From positions 4,774,001 through 4,838,000 of the forward strand of contig NZ_JAPEOQ010000001.1 in assembly GCF_026341035.1 (NCBI RefSeq): a DNA stretch of 64,000 nt, read 5' to 3'. Each line of letters begins with the position of its first letter. The stretch's first letter is position 1. Source of the stretch: Streptomyces sp. NBC_01016 (GTDB lineage: Bacteria; Actinomycetota; Actinomycetes; Streptomycetales; Streptomycetaceae). Positions 16,712 to 25,214 of this stretch are shown piece by piece. Both the position numbers and the translations under genes were made by a program. Under the pieces are notes generated by a model. That model worked only from the letters and a program-made list of their open reading frames with translations, made no database searches and was not told where the DNA came from.

Positions 16712-17152
16712 TCAGCCCGCCGGATGCACCAGCCCGTAGAGGCGCCTGATCTCGGCCCGTACGAGCATGCGCCGGTGGCGGATCATCCGGCGGTCGAACG
16801 CGGGACGGTCACCGGCCGCGCCCGAGGCGGCGTGCACCGCGTGCAGCTCGTCGATCGGGGGCTCACCGACGACGGAAGCGACCGCGACCTCGAACCGCCC
16901 CTCCGCGACGGTGTAGTTGAAGAAGTCCTCACCCGGCACGTACAGGGCCGCCCTCGGGTCGCGCAGCAGGTTGCGGCCCTTGGCGCGGCCCGTGGTCGTC
17001 GAGAGGCGGAGAACGCGGGTGGCCGGATCGGCGAGGTAGTAGACGTTCGAGAGGTGAGGGGTCCCGTCGGGGCCGAGCGTGGCCAGGACGCCCTCGCGGC
17101 GGCCCGCCACGCGCTGCCACAGGGCCTCTTGCGGCAGCTCACTTCCCGCCAC
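16712..17152 (-). CDS. PPOX-class (split-barrel) F420/FMN-dependent enzyme
   Basis: This 146-residue protein belongs to the pyridoxamine-phosphate-oxidase-like split-barrel group that includes Rv1155-type F420-binding enzymes. Characteristic parts are GVLATLGPDGTPHLSNVYYLAD, LRLSTTTGRAKGRNLLRDPRAALYV and the VEVAVASVVGEP-like strand. Such proteins reduce small molecules with F420H2 or bind flavin. It overlaps the hydratase gene by 14 bp and is the second gene of that transcript. With the two LLM proteins it adds to a set of F420-type enzymes within one regulon. Confidence 0.75.
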   Translation of the reverse strand: MAGSELPQEALWQRVAGRREGVLATLGPDGTPHLSNVYYLADPATRVLRLSTTTGRAKGRNLLRDPRAALYVPGEDFFNYTVAEGRFEVAVASVVGEPPIDELHAVHAASGAAGDRPAFDRRMIRHRRMLVRAEIRRLYGLVHPAG

Positions 17153-17882
17153 GGGGCATCACCCGCTCCGCCGCGGCCCAGTGCGCGTCGGAGACCCACA
17201 GGTGCGCGAAGGCCCGTGCCGCCTCGCGCGGCGGACAGCCGCTCGGCCGGGTCACGCGCTTGATCGACCGGGCCGGCCGGTGCGCGAGGGAGTGCGCCAA
17301 CTCCCGCCACCCCGCCTCGAACCCGCCCCGCGGCAGCACCCGGTCCACCAGGCCCTCCTGCTCGGCCTCCCGCGCGCTCAGCACCTGCCCCGATCCGGCG
17401 AGCAGCAGCGCCCGCCCAGGCCCGACGAGCGCGGCGAGCCGCTCGGCGCCGCCCCACGCCGGCATGATCGCCAGCGCCACCTGGTTGAAGGCGATGCGTA
17501 CGTCGTCCGCGGCGACCCGGATGTCCGCGGCGAGCGCGAACTCGGCGCCGCCGCCGAAGGCATGGCCGTTCAGCGCGGCGATCACCGGGCCGGGGAACGC
17601 CGCGAAGCGGTCGCAGATCGCGCGCATCCGCAGCGCCATCTCCATCGCCGCCTCCTCGGTGCGCAGCGCCGCCAACTCCTTGAGGTCACCGCCCGACACG
17701 AACGCCTTCTCGCCCGCCCCCTTGATGACGAGCGCGTGCGTCGTGTCCTCCGACTCCGCCTCGTCGAGAGCGTCCAGCACCTTCTCCAGGCGGTCCATCG
17801 TGGCGGGCCCGATCGCGTTGCGCGCGTGCGGGCGGTCGATGGTGACGACGGCGAGCGCACCGTCCAGTTCGAGGTCGACCAT
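17139..17882 (-). CDS. Enoyl-CoA hydratase/isomerase (crotonase superfamily)
   Basis: This is a 247-residue crotonase-fold protein. The first oxyanion-hole segment is AFVSGGDLKELA and the second is LNGHAFGGGAEFALAADIRVA, both canonical. The downstream catalytic region reads VALAIMPAWGGAERLAALVG. The start at 17882 is set by GGAGG 8-12 nt upstream; an upstream extension to 17939 has no ribosome site. It probably hydrates an enoyl-CoA in the pathway. It is divergent from the acyl-CoA ligase at 18021 and shares the intergenic dyad at 17955. Confidence 0.85.
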   Translation of the reverse strand: MVDLELDGALAVVTIDRPHARNAIGPATMDRLEKVLDALDEAESEDTTHALVIKGAGEKAFVSGGDLKELAALRTEEAAMEMALRMRAICDRFAAFPGPVIAALNGHAFGGGAEFALAADIRVAADDVRIAFNQVALAIMPAWGGAERLAALVGPGRALLLAGSGQVLSAREAEQEGLVDRVLPRGGFEAGWRELAHSLAHRPARSIKRVTRPSGCPPREAARAFAHLWVSDAHWAAAERVMPRGGK

Positions 17883-17954
17883 GCGAAGCCCTCCAGTGGG
17901 ATGAGCGCGGACCTTGGTCGCGTACGACGTATGGAACATAGCTTCTCAGTCTGG

Positions 17955-17969
17955 GAGAGTTCAATTCTC
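17955..17969. promoter_or_regulatory. 15-bp dyad operator (regulon site 6)
   Basis: GAGAGTTCAATTCTC is central in the divergent region between the hydratase (start 17882) and the acyl-CoA ligase (start 18021). It could control both. Confidence 0.65.
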
Positions 17970-18020
17970 ATGCGTGCTCAGTGCGTGCAGGTGTACGCCA
18001 CGAGGAGGTTGGTCTCTTCC

Positions 18021-19583
18021 ATGCCGACGATCCCGGTCACCGCGCTCAGGACGATCCCACCGGAGCTGGCCCGACGCTACGAGGTGGAGGGCTGGTGGAC
18101 CCGTGAAACCCTCGGCGAACTCCTGACGGAGTGTCTGCGGGTCGCCCCCGAAGCCGAGTTCAAGGTGCATTCGCAGGTACGTCCCTGGTCCGGAACCTTC
18201 GGCGACGTGGAGCGCACGGCGCGCCGGCTCGCGGCCGGTCTGCGCGAGCGCGGCGTCGGACCCGGTGACGTGGTCGCGTTCCAGCTGCCCAACTGGATGG
18301 AAGCGGCAGCCGTGTTCTGGGCCTCGGCGCTGCTCGGCGCGGTGGTCGTCCCGATCGTGCACTTCTACGGGCCCAAAGAGGTCGGCTACATCCTGCGCTC
18401 CACCCGGCCGAGCGCCTTCTTCGCCGCGGAGCGCTTCGGACGGCAGGAGTTCAATCCCGAACTCAGCGCCGGTGTGCCGATCGTGGGCGTGGTGGGTCGC
18501 GACTTCGACGCCCTGCTCGCCGACGACCCGATGGACAGCTTCCTGCCCGCGGACCCGGCCGCGCCCGCCCTGATCGCCTTCACCTCCGGCACCACCCGCG
18601 ACCCCAAGGGCGTGGTCCACAGCCATCAGACGCTGCTGTGCGAGACGCGCCAACTCTCCGCCGCCTACCCGCCGGACCGGGGCAAGCAGTTCACCGTGGC
18701 GCCCGTCGGCCACTTCATCGGGATGGTCAACGCGTTCCTGATCCCCGTGCTCGATGGCTCGCCGATCAACCTCGGCGACGTATGGGACCCGGCGCAGGCG
18801 CTCGACCTCATCGCCCACGAGAACCTGGTCGTCGGCGGGGGAGCCACCTACTACATGACGAGCCTGCTCGACCACCCCGACTGCACTCCCGCCCACATCG
18901 CCCGGCTGAAGTACGCGGGCCTCGGCGGCTCCGCCGTACCGTCGGCCGTGACGACCCGTCTGGAGGGCCTGGGCATAAGGGCGTTCCGATCCTACGGCTC
19001 GACCGAGCACCCCTCCGTCACCTGGGCCCCGCACGACGGCCCCGCCCGCGTCCGGCTGCACACCGACGGCACGCCACTGGACGGCGTGGAGCTGCGACTC
19101 GACGAAGACGGCGAGATCCTCACCCGCGGCCCCGACCTCTGCCTCGGGTACACCGACCCCGAACTCACCAAGTCGGTCTTCGATGCGGACGGTTGGTACC
19201 GCACCGGCGACATCGGGGAGGTCGACGCGGACGGCTGCCTGTCCATCACAGACCGCAAGGCGGACGTGATCATCCGCGGCGGCGAGAACATCAGCGCATT
19301 GGAGGTCGAGGAAGTGCTGCTCGGCATGGACGGCGTCGCGGAGGCGGCCGTGGTCGCTGCACCCGACGCCCGTCTCGGCGAGCACGCGGCCGCCGTACTG
19401 CGCATGCTGCCCGGCCAACCCGTCCCGGATCTAACGCAGTTGCGGAAGCACTTCGAGTGCGCCGGGATCGCCCGGCAGAAGTGGCCGGAGGAGGTGCACG
19501 GCGTCGAGGAGTTCCCGCGTACGGCCAGCGGCAAGGTGAAGAAGTTCGTGCTCCGGAAGGACATTGCCTCGCCCGCCCGGTGA
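18021..19583 (+). CDS. Acyl-CoA synthetase (AMP-forming, FadD-like)
   Basis: This is a 520-residue ANL-superfamily ligase that should activate a carboxylic acid with ATP and CoA. The motifs are complete: P-loop FTSGTTRDPKGVVHSH near residue 190, A5 region RSYGSTEHPSVTW, A7 GWYRTGDIGEVD, A8 ITDRKADVIIRGGENIS, and the C-terminal catalytic Lys in RTASGKVKKF. The P-loop Arg (TTRDPKG) replaces the usual Gly and is a mild oddity. The ATG at 18021 has GGAGG upstream at longer-than-usual spacing. It is a single-gene transcript, and its stop codon overlaps site 7. Confidence 0.88.
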   Translation: MPTIPVTALRTIPPELARRYEVEGWWTRETLGELLTECLRVAPEAEFKVHSQVRPWSGTFGDVERTARRLAAGLRERGVGPGDVVAFQLPNWMEAAAVFWASALLGAVVVPIVHFYGPKEVGYILRSTRPSAFFAAERFGRQEFNPELSAGVPIVGVVGRDFDALLADDPMDSFLPADPAAPALIAFTSGTTRDPKGVVHSHQTLLCETRQLSAAYPPDRGKQFTVAPVGHFIGMVNAFLIPVLDGSPINLGDVWDPAQALDLIAHENLVVGGGATYYMTSLLDHPDCTPAHIARLKYAGLGGSAVPSAVTTRLEGLGIRAFRSYGSTEHPSVTWAPHDGPARVRLHTDGTPLDGVELRLDEDGEILTRGPDLCLGYTDPELTKSVFDADGWYRTGDIGEVDADGCLSITDRKADVIIRGGENISALEVEEVLLGMDGVAEAAVVAAPDARLGEHAAAVLRMLPGQPVPDLTQLRKHFECAGIARQKWPEEVHGVEEFPRTASGKVKKFVLRKDIASPAR

Positions 19584-19596
19584 GAATAGTATTCTC
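19582..19596. promoter_or_regulatory. 15-bp dyad operator (regulon site 7)
   Basis: GAGAATAGTATTCTC is a perfect dyad of GAGAATA and TATTCTC around a central G. It overlaps the last two bases of the preceding ligase gene and lies 22 bp upstream of the next start (19619). It marks the promoter of the six-gene operon 19619-26254. Confidence 0.78.
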
Positions 19597-19618
19597 GTAT
19601 TCGGCAAAGGAGGATTCC

Positions 19619-20800
19619 ATGCCTTCGCGCACCCTGCCCTATCCGCTGTTCGACGCGGACAACCACCTTTACGAGACCCGGGAAGCGCTGACCAAGTACC
19701 TCCCGAAGCAGTACGACGGTGCCATCGAATACGTCGACGTCCGCGGCCGTACGAAGATCGCGATCCGCGGGCGGATCAGCGAGTACATACCGAACCCGAC
19801 CTTCGACGTCGTGGCCCGCCCCGGCGCGATGGAGGAGTACTTCAAGGTCGGCAACCCCGACGGCAAGACCCGCCGGGAGATCTTCGGTGAACCGATGCGC
19901 GCCATCCCGGCGTTCCGGGAACCCGGACCCCGCCTGAAACTCCTCGACGACCTCGGCATCCAGCGCTCCCTGATGTTCCCGACGCTCGCGAGCCTCATCG
20001 AGGAGCGCATGAAGGACGACCCGGAGCTGATCCACGCGGTCATCCACGCGCTCAACGAGTGGCTGCACGAGACGTGGGGCTTCGTCCACAAGGACCGCAT
20101 CTTCACCGTCCCCGTGATCACCCTGCCGTTCGTGGACAAGGCGATCGAGGAGCTGAACTGGGTGGTGGAGCGCGGCGCCCGCGCGATCCTGGTCCGCCCC
20201 GCCCCCGTGCCGGGCCCCGGTGGTGTCACCCGTTCCTTCGCGCTGCCCGAGTTCGACCCCTTCTGGAAGCGCGTGCAGGAACTCGGGGTGCTCGTCACTT
20301 TCCACTCCTCCGACAGCGGCTACTCCGACTACGCCAACGACTGGGAGGGCGGCACGCGCGAGTTCCTGCCCTTCAAGCCCAACGCGTTCCGGCAGGTGGC
20401 GGAGTGGCGGCCGGTCGAGGACGCGGTGGCGTCGATGATCTGCCACGGCATGCTCTCCCGGTTCCCCGCGCTGAAGGTCGCGGTGATCGAGCAGGGTGCG
20501 TCGTGGGTGGAGCCCGTGCTCGGACGGCTCGCGGACGTGTACAAGAAGATGCCGCACGAGTTCCAGGAGGACCCGGTCGAGGTCTTCAAGCGGCACATCC
20601 ACATCAGCCCGTTCTGGGAGGAGGACATGGCCGCCCTCGGCGACCTCATCGGCATCGAGCGGGTCCTGTTCGGCTCCGACTACCCGCACCCGGAGGGCCT
20701 CGCCGACCCGGTCACGTACGTCGACTTCCTCGGCAAGCTCGACGAGACCGACAAGGCCAAGGTGATGGGCGGCAACCTGGCCCGCCTGATGGCGCCATGA
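19619..20800 (+). CDS. Amidohydrolase-2 (AH2/ACMSD-like) family protein, copy 2
   Basis: This 393-residue protein is a close relative of the protein at 7166-8344, with long identical stretches such as FDADNHLYET, EYIPNPTFDVVARPGAME and FGSDYPHPEGLA. Candidate metal ligands are the His of DADNHLYE, FHSSDSGY, ICHGMLSRFP and the Asp of GSDYPHPEG. The ATG follows AAAGGAGG. It opens the operon amidohydrolase, ligase, mutase large subunit, B12 subunit, LLM, CoA-transferase. It likely hydrolyses or decarboxylates an intermediate related to that of copy 1 (inference). Confidence 0.82.
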   Translation: MPSRTLPYPLFDADNHLYETREALTKYLPKQYDGAIEYVDVRGRTKIAIRGRISEYIPNPTFDVVARPGAMEEYFKVGNPDGKTRREIFGEPMRAIPAFREPGPRLKLLDDLGIQRSLMFPTLASLIEERMKDDPELIHAVIHALNEWLHETWGFVHKDRIFTVPVITLPFVDKAIEELNWVVERGARAILVRPAPVPGPGGVTRSFALPEFDPFWKRVQELGVLVTFHSSDSGYSDYANDWEGGTREFLPFKPNAFRQVAEWRPVEDAVASMICHGMLSRFPALKVAVIEQGASWVEPVLGRLADVYKKMPHEFQEDPVEVFKRHIHISPFWEEDMAALGDLIGIERVLFGSDYPHPEGLADPVTYVDFLGKLDETDKAKVMGGNLARLMAP

Positions 20801-22266
20801 GCGCCGACACCGCCATGAAGTGGCGCAGCATCCCCGAGATGGCACTCGGCGCAGCCGACCGGTTCGGCGACGCGCAAGCCGTCGTCGACGGGGATCTGCG
20901 CCTCACGTTCGGCGAACTCGCCGAACGGATCCGGGTCGCAGCCGGCGCCTACGCCCACGAACTCGGCATCCGCAAGGGCGACCGCGTGGCACTGTGGGCG
21001 CCCAACTCCGCCGACTGGATCGTCGCCGCCTTCGGGCTCACAGCGGCCGGAGGCGTCCTCGTCCCCGTGAACACACGCTTCAAGGACGCCGAGGCGCACG
21101 ACATCGTGCGCCGCAGCGGAGCCAAGGCGCTGCTGGTGCAAAACGGCTTCCTGGAAAGGGAGTTCACCGGTCCCGACGGCGTACCCGTGATCGACGTGAC
21201 ATCCGGCTTCCTCGCCTCGGGCAAGCCGCACGAGTGCGAGGTGGACGAGGAAGACATCGCCGACATCGTGTTCACGTCCGGCACCACGGGCCGCTCCAAG
21301 GGTGTCATGACCACCCACGGGCAGACGCTGCGCCTGTACGACGAGTGGTGTGACCTGGCAGGGCTGCGACAGGGTGACCGCTACCTCATGGTCAACCCGT
21401 ACTTCCACATCTTCGGCTACAAGGCGGGCCTGGTCGCCTCGTTCCTGCGCGGAGCCACCATGCTGCCGGTCCCCGTGTTCGACACGGACGTGGTGCTCGA
21501 CCTGGTGGAGCGCGAGCGGGTGACCGTCCTGCCGGGGCCGCCCACCCTCTACCACTCGCTCCTCGCCGCCCCGCCCGGCCGTGACCTGTCCTCGCTGCGC
21601 GTCGCGGTCACCGGGTCCGCCGACATCCCGGTCGAGCTGGTGCGACGCGTCACCACCGAGCTGCCCTTCCAGCACCTGATGACCGGATACGGGCTGACCG
21701 AGGCGGGCACCGTCACCGCCTCCCGGCCGGGCGACCCGTACGAGGCCGTCGCCACCACCGTCGGCCGGCCCTGCGAAGGCTTCGAGGTGCGCATCGCCGA
21801 CGACGGCGAGGTGCTCGTGCGCGGCTACGCCGTGATGAAGGGCTACCTCGACGACCCCGCCGCCACCGCGGAGACCATCGACCCCGACGGCTGGCTGCAC
21901 ACCGGCGACCTGGGGGAGCTCGACGCGGAAGGCCGGCTGAGGATCGTCGGACGCAAGAAGGACATGTTCATCGTCGGCGGCTTCAACGCCTACCCGGCCG
22001 AGATCGAGGGCTTCCTCCTCGAACACCCGGCGGTGGCGCAGGCAGCCGTCATCGGCGTGCCCGACGCGCGCATGGGGCAGGTCGGCAAGGCGTTCGTGGT
22101 GGCCCGCGAGCAGGTGGGCGCCGAGGACCTCATCGCCTGGAGCCGCGAGCGCATGGCCGGGTTCAAGGTGCCCCGACACATCGAGTTCCGTGACGCGCTG
22201 CCGCTGGGCGCGACCGGCAAGGTCCTCAAGGACCGGCTGACCGCCGAGGGGCAGGAGAGCACATGA
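20797..22266 (+). CDS. Acyl-CoA synthetase (AMP-forming, FadD3-like)
   Basis: This is a 489-residue ANL-superfamily ligase. The P-loop is FTSGTTGRSKGVMTTHGQ near residue 160. It also has GYGLTEAGTVTASRPGD, the hinge GWLHTGDLGELD, VGRKKDMFIVGGFNAYPAEIE and the catalytic Lys in LGATGKVLKDRL. It is somewhat short for a fatty-acyl ligase but typical of ligases that activate cyclic or side-chain acids in actinobacterial lipid catabolism. It overlaps its neighbours by 4 bp on both sides (ATGA). The likely role is CoA activation of the acid that feeds the downstream mutase (inference). Confidence 0.88.
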   Translation: MSADTAMKWRSIPEMALGAADRFGDAQAVVDGDLRLTFGELAERIRVAAGAYAHELGIRKGDRVALWAPNSADWIVAAFGLTAAGGVLVPVNTRFKDAEAHDIVRRSGAKALLVQNGFLEREFTGPDGVPVIDVTSGFLASGKPHECEVDEEDIADIVFTSGTTGRSKGVMTTHGQTLRLYDEWCDLAGLRQGDRYLMVNPYFHIFGYKAGLVASFLRGATMLPVPVFDTDVVLDLVERERVTVLPGPPTLYHSLLAAPPGRDLSSLRVAVTGSADIPVELVRRVTTELPFQHLMTGYGLTEAGTVTASRPGDPYEAVATTVGRPCEGFEVRIADDGEVLVRGYAVMKGYLDDPAATAETIDPDGWLHTGDLGELDAEGRLRIVGRKKDMFIVGGFNAYPAEIEGFLLEHPAVAQAAVIGVPDARMGQVGKAFVVAREQVGAEDLIAWSRERMAGFKVPRHIEFRDALPLGATGKVLKDRLTAEGQEST

Positions 22267-23849
22267 CAGACGACCCCGCGCACACCACTCCGTCCGGCCT
22301 CCCCCTGAAAGCGGTCTACTCCGCGGCCGACGCCCCCGGCACACCGCCGGACCCGGGCACGTACCCCTTCACCCGTGGCAACTACCCGACTGGATACCGC
22401 GGCCGCCTGTGGACCCGCCGCCAGTACTCGGGCTTCGGCACCGCGGAGGAGTCCAACCGCCGCTACCGCTACCTCCTAGACCAGGGCTCCACAGGGCTTT
22501 CCGTGGCGCTCGACCTGCCCACCCAGTGCGGCTACGACTCCGACGACCCGGAGTACGCCGACGAGGTGGGCCGGGTCGGCGTCGCGGTGGACACCCTCGC
22601 CGACGTCGAGCTGCTCTTCGAGGACCTCCCGCTCGACCGGATCAGCACCAGCTTCACCATCAACGGCACGGCGGCGATCCTGCTCGCGCTGTATGTGGCC
22701 GCCGCCGAGAAGCGCGGCATCCCGCGCGCGAAGCTCACCGGCACGATCCAGAACGACATCCTCAAGGAGTACGCCTCGCGGGGCACCTGGATCTGGCCGC
22801 CCGAGCCATCGCTGCGCCTCATCGCCGACACCATCGAGTTCTGCGCCGAGCAGGTCCCGCGCTTCAACGCCATCTCCGTCGCCGGAGCCCACTTCCGCGA
22901 CGCAGGGGCCAACGCCGTCCAGGAGATGGCGTTCACGCTCGCCGACGGGGTGACGTACTGCGAGACCGTCATCGAGCGCGGTCGGATGACGATCGATCAG
23001 TTCGCCCCGCAGATCTCCTTCTTCTTCTACACGCACGGCGACTTCTTCGAGGAGATCGCCAAGTACCGTGCCGGGCGCAGACGTTGGGCGACCATCGTGC
23101 GCGAGCGCTTCGGCGCCGAGACCGACAAGGCGTGCATGTTCCGCTTCGGCTGCGTGGCCGGAGGCGCCTCGCTGTACGCGCCGCAGGCCCGCAACAACAC
23201 CGTCCGCGTCGCCTACGAGGCGCTCGCCTCCGTCCTCGGCGGCGTGCAGTCCATGTTCACCGCGGCCTGGGACGAGCCGTTCGCGCTGCCGAGCGAGGAG
23301 TCCGCGACCGAGGCGCTGCGCGCCCAGCAGGTGCTCGCGTACGAGACGGGCGCCGCGTCGGTCGCCGACCCCCTGGGAGGTTCGTACTTCGTGGAAGCCC
23401 TCACCGACGCCACCGAGGAGCGCGTCGTCGAGATCATGGACGACCTGGAGGCGCACGGCGGCATGGTCCGTGCCATCGAGGACGGCTATCTGCAGGGGCT
23501 CATCGCAGACGAGGCGTACCGAACCCACCAGGACATCGAGTCGGGTGGCAGGCCCGTCGTCGGCGTCAACCGCTTCACCGCGGACGAGACCCCACCGGAC
23601 CTCGCGACGTACGAACTCGACGCCGAGGGGCGGGAGCGGCAGCTGAAGCGGCTCGCTCAGGTCAAGCACGAGCGCAGCGCGGCCGAAGTGCGGCGCGCAC
23701 TGGCCGAGTTGAGGCGGGCAGCGGATGTCCCGGACATCAATCTCATGGGCCCGCTCGTCGACTGCGCCGCCGCGTACTGCACCGTCGGGGAGATGTCCGA
23801 CGTGCTGCGCGCGGTGTGGGGCGAGTTCCGACAGCCGGTGGTGTTCTGA
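22263..23849 (+). CDS. B12-dependent acyl-CoA mutase, large (substrate-binding) subunit
   Basis: This 528-residue protein is the alpha-like subunit of a methylmalonyl-CoA-mutase-type isomerase; the cobalamin domain is the next gene. Aligned by eye to Propionibacterium MCM, Tyr89 is kept (Tyr55 in RQYSGF), Arg207 is kept (Arg173 in ASRGTW) and His244 is kept (His210 in VAGAHF). Hydroxyisobutyryl-CoA mutase has Ile and Gln at the first two positions, so this enzyme should prefer a carboxylated substrate. Two other conserved pocket residues are lost: Arg283 becomes Gln (FAPQ, residue 250) and His328 becomes Gly (FRFGCVAGG, residue 296). The substrate is therefore probably not plain methylmalonyl-CoA. 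The ATGA overlaps both adjacent genes. Confidence 0.85.
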   Translation: MTDDPAHTTPSGLPLKAVYSAADAPGTPPDPGTYPFTRGNYPTGYRGRLWTRRQYSGFGTAEESNRRYRYLLDQGSTGLSVALDLPTQCGYDSDDPEYADEVGRVGVAVDTLADVELLFEDLPLDRISTSFTINGTAAILLALYVAAAEKRGIPRAKLTGTIQNDILKEYASRGTWIWPPEPSLRLIADTIEFCAEQVPRFNAISVAGAHFRDAGANAVQEMAFTLADGVTYCETVIERGRMTIDQFAPQISFFFYTHGDFFEEIAKYRAGRRRWATIVRERFGAETDKACMFRFGCVAGGASLYAPQARNNTVRVAYEALASVLGGVQSMFTAAWDEPFALPSEESATEALRAQQVLAYETGAASVADPLGGSYFVEALTDATEERVVEIMDDLEAHGGMVRAIEDGYLQGLIADEAYRTHQDIESGGRPVVGVNRFTADETPPDLATYELDAEGRERQLKRLAQVKHERSAAEVRRALAELRRAADVPDINLMGPLVDCAAAYCTVGEMSDVLRAVWGEFRQPVVF

Positions 23850-24244
23850 TGGGTGCCCGTGTACTGATCGCCAAGCCCGGACTCGACGGGCACGACCGAG
23901 GCGCGAAGATCGTCGCGCGAGCGCTGCGGGACGCCGGATTCGAGGTGGTGTTCACCGGTATCCGGCAGCGCGTCGCCGACGTCGCCGCGACCGCCGTACA
24001 GGAAGACGTGGCCGTGGTCGGCCTGAGCATCCTCTCCGGCGCCCACATCGCGCTGACCGCCCGCACCGTCGAGGCGCTGCGCGCGGCCCATGCCGAGGAC
24101 ATCGCGGTCGTCGTGGGTGGTTCCATTCCGGCCGGGGACGTCCGCCGCCTGAAGAAGGCGGGCGCCGCCGCCGTCTACCCGACCGGCACACCGCTCGACG
24201 ACATCGTGGCCGACATCCGCAAGCTGACCGCAGCCCGTTCGTGA
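23849..24244 (+). CDS. B12-binding small subunit of the acyl-CoA mutase
   Basis: This is a 131-residue stand-alone cobalamin-binding domain. The base-off/His-on motif DxHxxG is present as DGHDRG near residue 13, followed by GLSILSGAH and VVVGGSIPAGD, the usual nucleotide-tail contacts. Its start overlaps the mutase large-subunit stop (TGATG), so the two are translationally coupled. Together they should form an alpha2beta2-type mutase like the isobutyryl-CoA or 2-hydroxyisobutyryl-CoA enzymes. No MeaB/IcmF-type chaperone gene is in the window. Confidence 0.9.
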   Translation: MGARVLIAKPGLDGHDRGAKIVARALRDAGFEVVFTGIRQRVADVAATAVQEDVAVVGLSILSGAHIALTARTVEALRAAHAEDIAVVVGGSIPAGDVRRLKKAGAAAVYPTGTPLDDIVADIRKLTAARS

Positions 24245-24257
24245 GGAGCCCCACCGT

Positions 24258-25214
24258 ATGCGTATCGGAGTGATGTCAGGCCCCGAGCGGGGCGACAGCG
24301 CGCGCAAGGCCGCCCGCATGCTCGACGATGTGCGCTGGGCGGAGGAGGCCGGGTTCGACACCGTGTGGGTGCCTCAAGTGCCCACGGACTTCGACGCGTT
24401 GACCGCCGTCGCGCTGATGGGCTCGGAGACCTCGCGCATCGAACTCGGCACGGCCGTCGTCCCGGTGCACGCCCAGCACCCCGTCGCCCTGGCCCGCCAA
24501 GCGCTCTCCGTGCACGCCGCGGCCCAAGGGCGGCTCGCACTCGGGGTCGGCGCCTCGCACCACTGGATCGTGCGGGACATGCTCGGCCTGCCCTACGAGA
24601 AACCCGCCGCCTACACGCGCGACTACCTGGACGTCCTCAACACAGCCGTGGGCGGCACGAGTTCGGTGGACGTCGAGAACGACACCTTTACCGTCCACAA
24701 CCCGCTCGGTCTCGCACCGGTCACCCCGCTGCCCGTCCTGCTCGCCGCGCTCGGCCCCGTCATGCTCCGCATCGCGGGGGAGCGGGCCGACGGGACCGTG
24801 CTGTGGATGGCCGACGAACGCTCCGTCGCCGACCACGTCGTGCCCCGCATCACCAAGGCCGCCCAGGAGGCCGGACGCCCGGCGCCGCGCATCGTCGCGG
24901 GCATCCCCGTCTGCCTGTGCCGGCCGGACGAGGTGGACGCCGCACGCGAGCGCGCCAACCGCATCCTCGGCGAGGCGGAGATCTCGCCCAACTACCAGCG
25001 CCTGCTGGAGTACGGCGACGCGCGTGATGTCGGCGACCTGTGCGCGGCCGGGGACGAGGCGGCGATCAAGGCCCGCTTCCAGCGGTTCGCGGACGCGGGC
25101 GTGACGGACCTGTCCGTACGCCTCCTGCCGATCGGCGAGGGCCGTGAGGAGCTGGTCGCGTCCAAGCGCCGCACCCGCGAGACGGTGGCGGCGATCGCCG
25201 CAGAGCTGCGGTGA
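24258..25214 (+). CDS. LLM-class F420-dependent oxidoreductase
   Basis: This 318-residue luciferase-like TIM-barrel protein has the actinobacterial F420 look: MRIGVMSGPE at the start, WAEEAGFDTVWVPQ, ELGTAVVPVHAQHPVALARQAL, and LALGVGASHHWIVRDMLG, where family members contact F420. Members oxidise alcohols or reduce activated double bonds with F420. It sits 13 bp after the B12 subunit gene and overlaps the CoA-transferase by 4 bp. It is a member of the seventh dyad operon. The exact reaction is not known. Confidence 0.85.
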   Translation: MRIGVMSGPERGDSARKAARMLDDVRWAEEAGFDTVWVPQVPTDFDALTAVALMGSETSRIELGTAVVPVHAQHPVALARQALSVHAAAQGRLALGVGASHHWIVRDMLGLPYEKPAAYTRDYLDVLNTAVGGTSSVDVENDTFTVHNPLGLAPVTPLPVLLAALGPVMLRIAGERADGTVLWMADERSVADHVVPRITKAAQEAGRPAPRIVAGIPVCLCRPDEVDAARERANRILGEAEISPNYQRLLEYGDARDVGDLCAAGDEAAIKARFQRFADAGVTDLSVRLLPIGEGREELVASKRRTRETVAAIAAELR

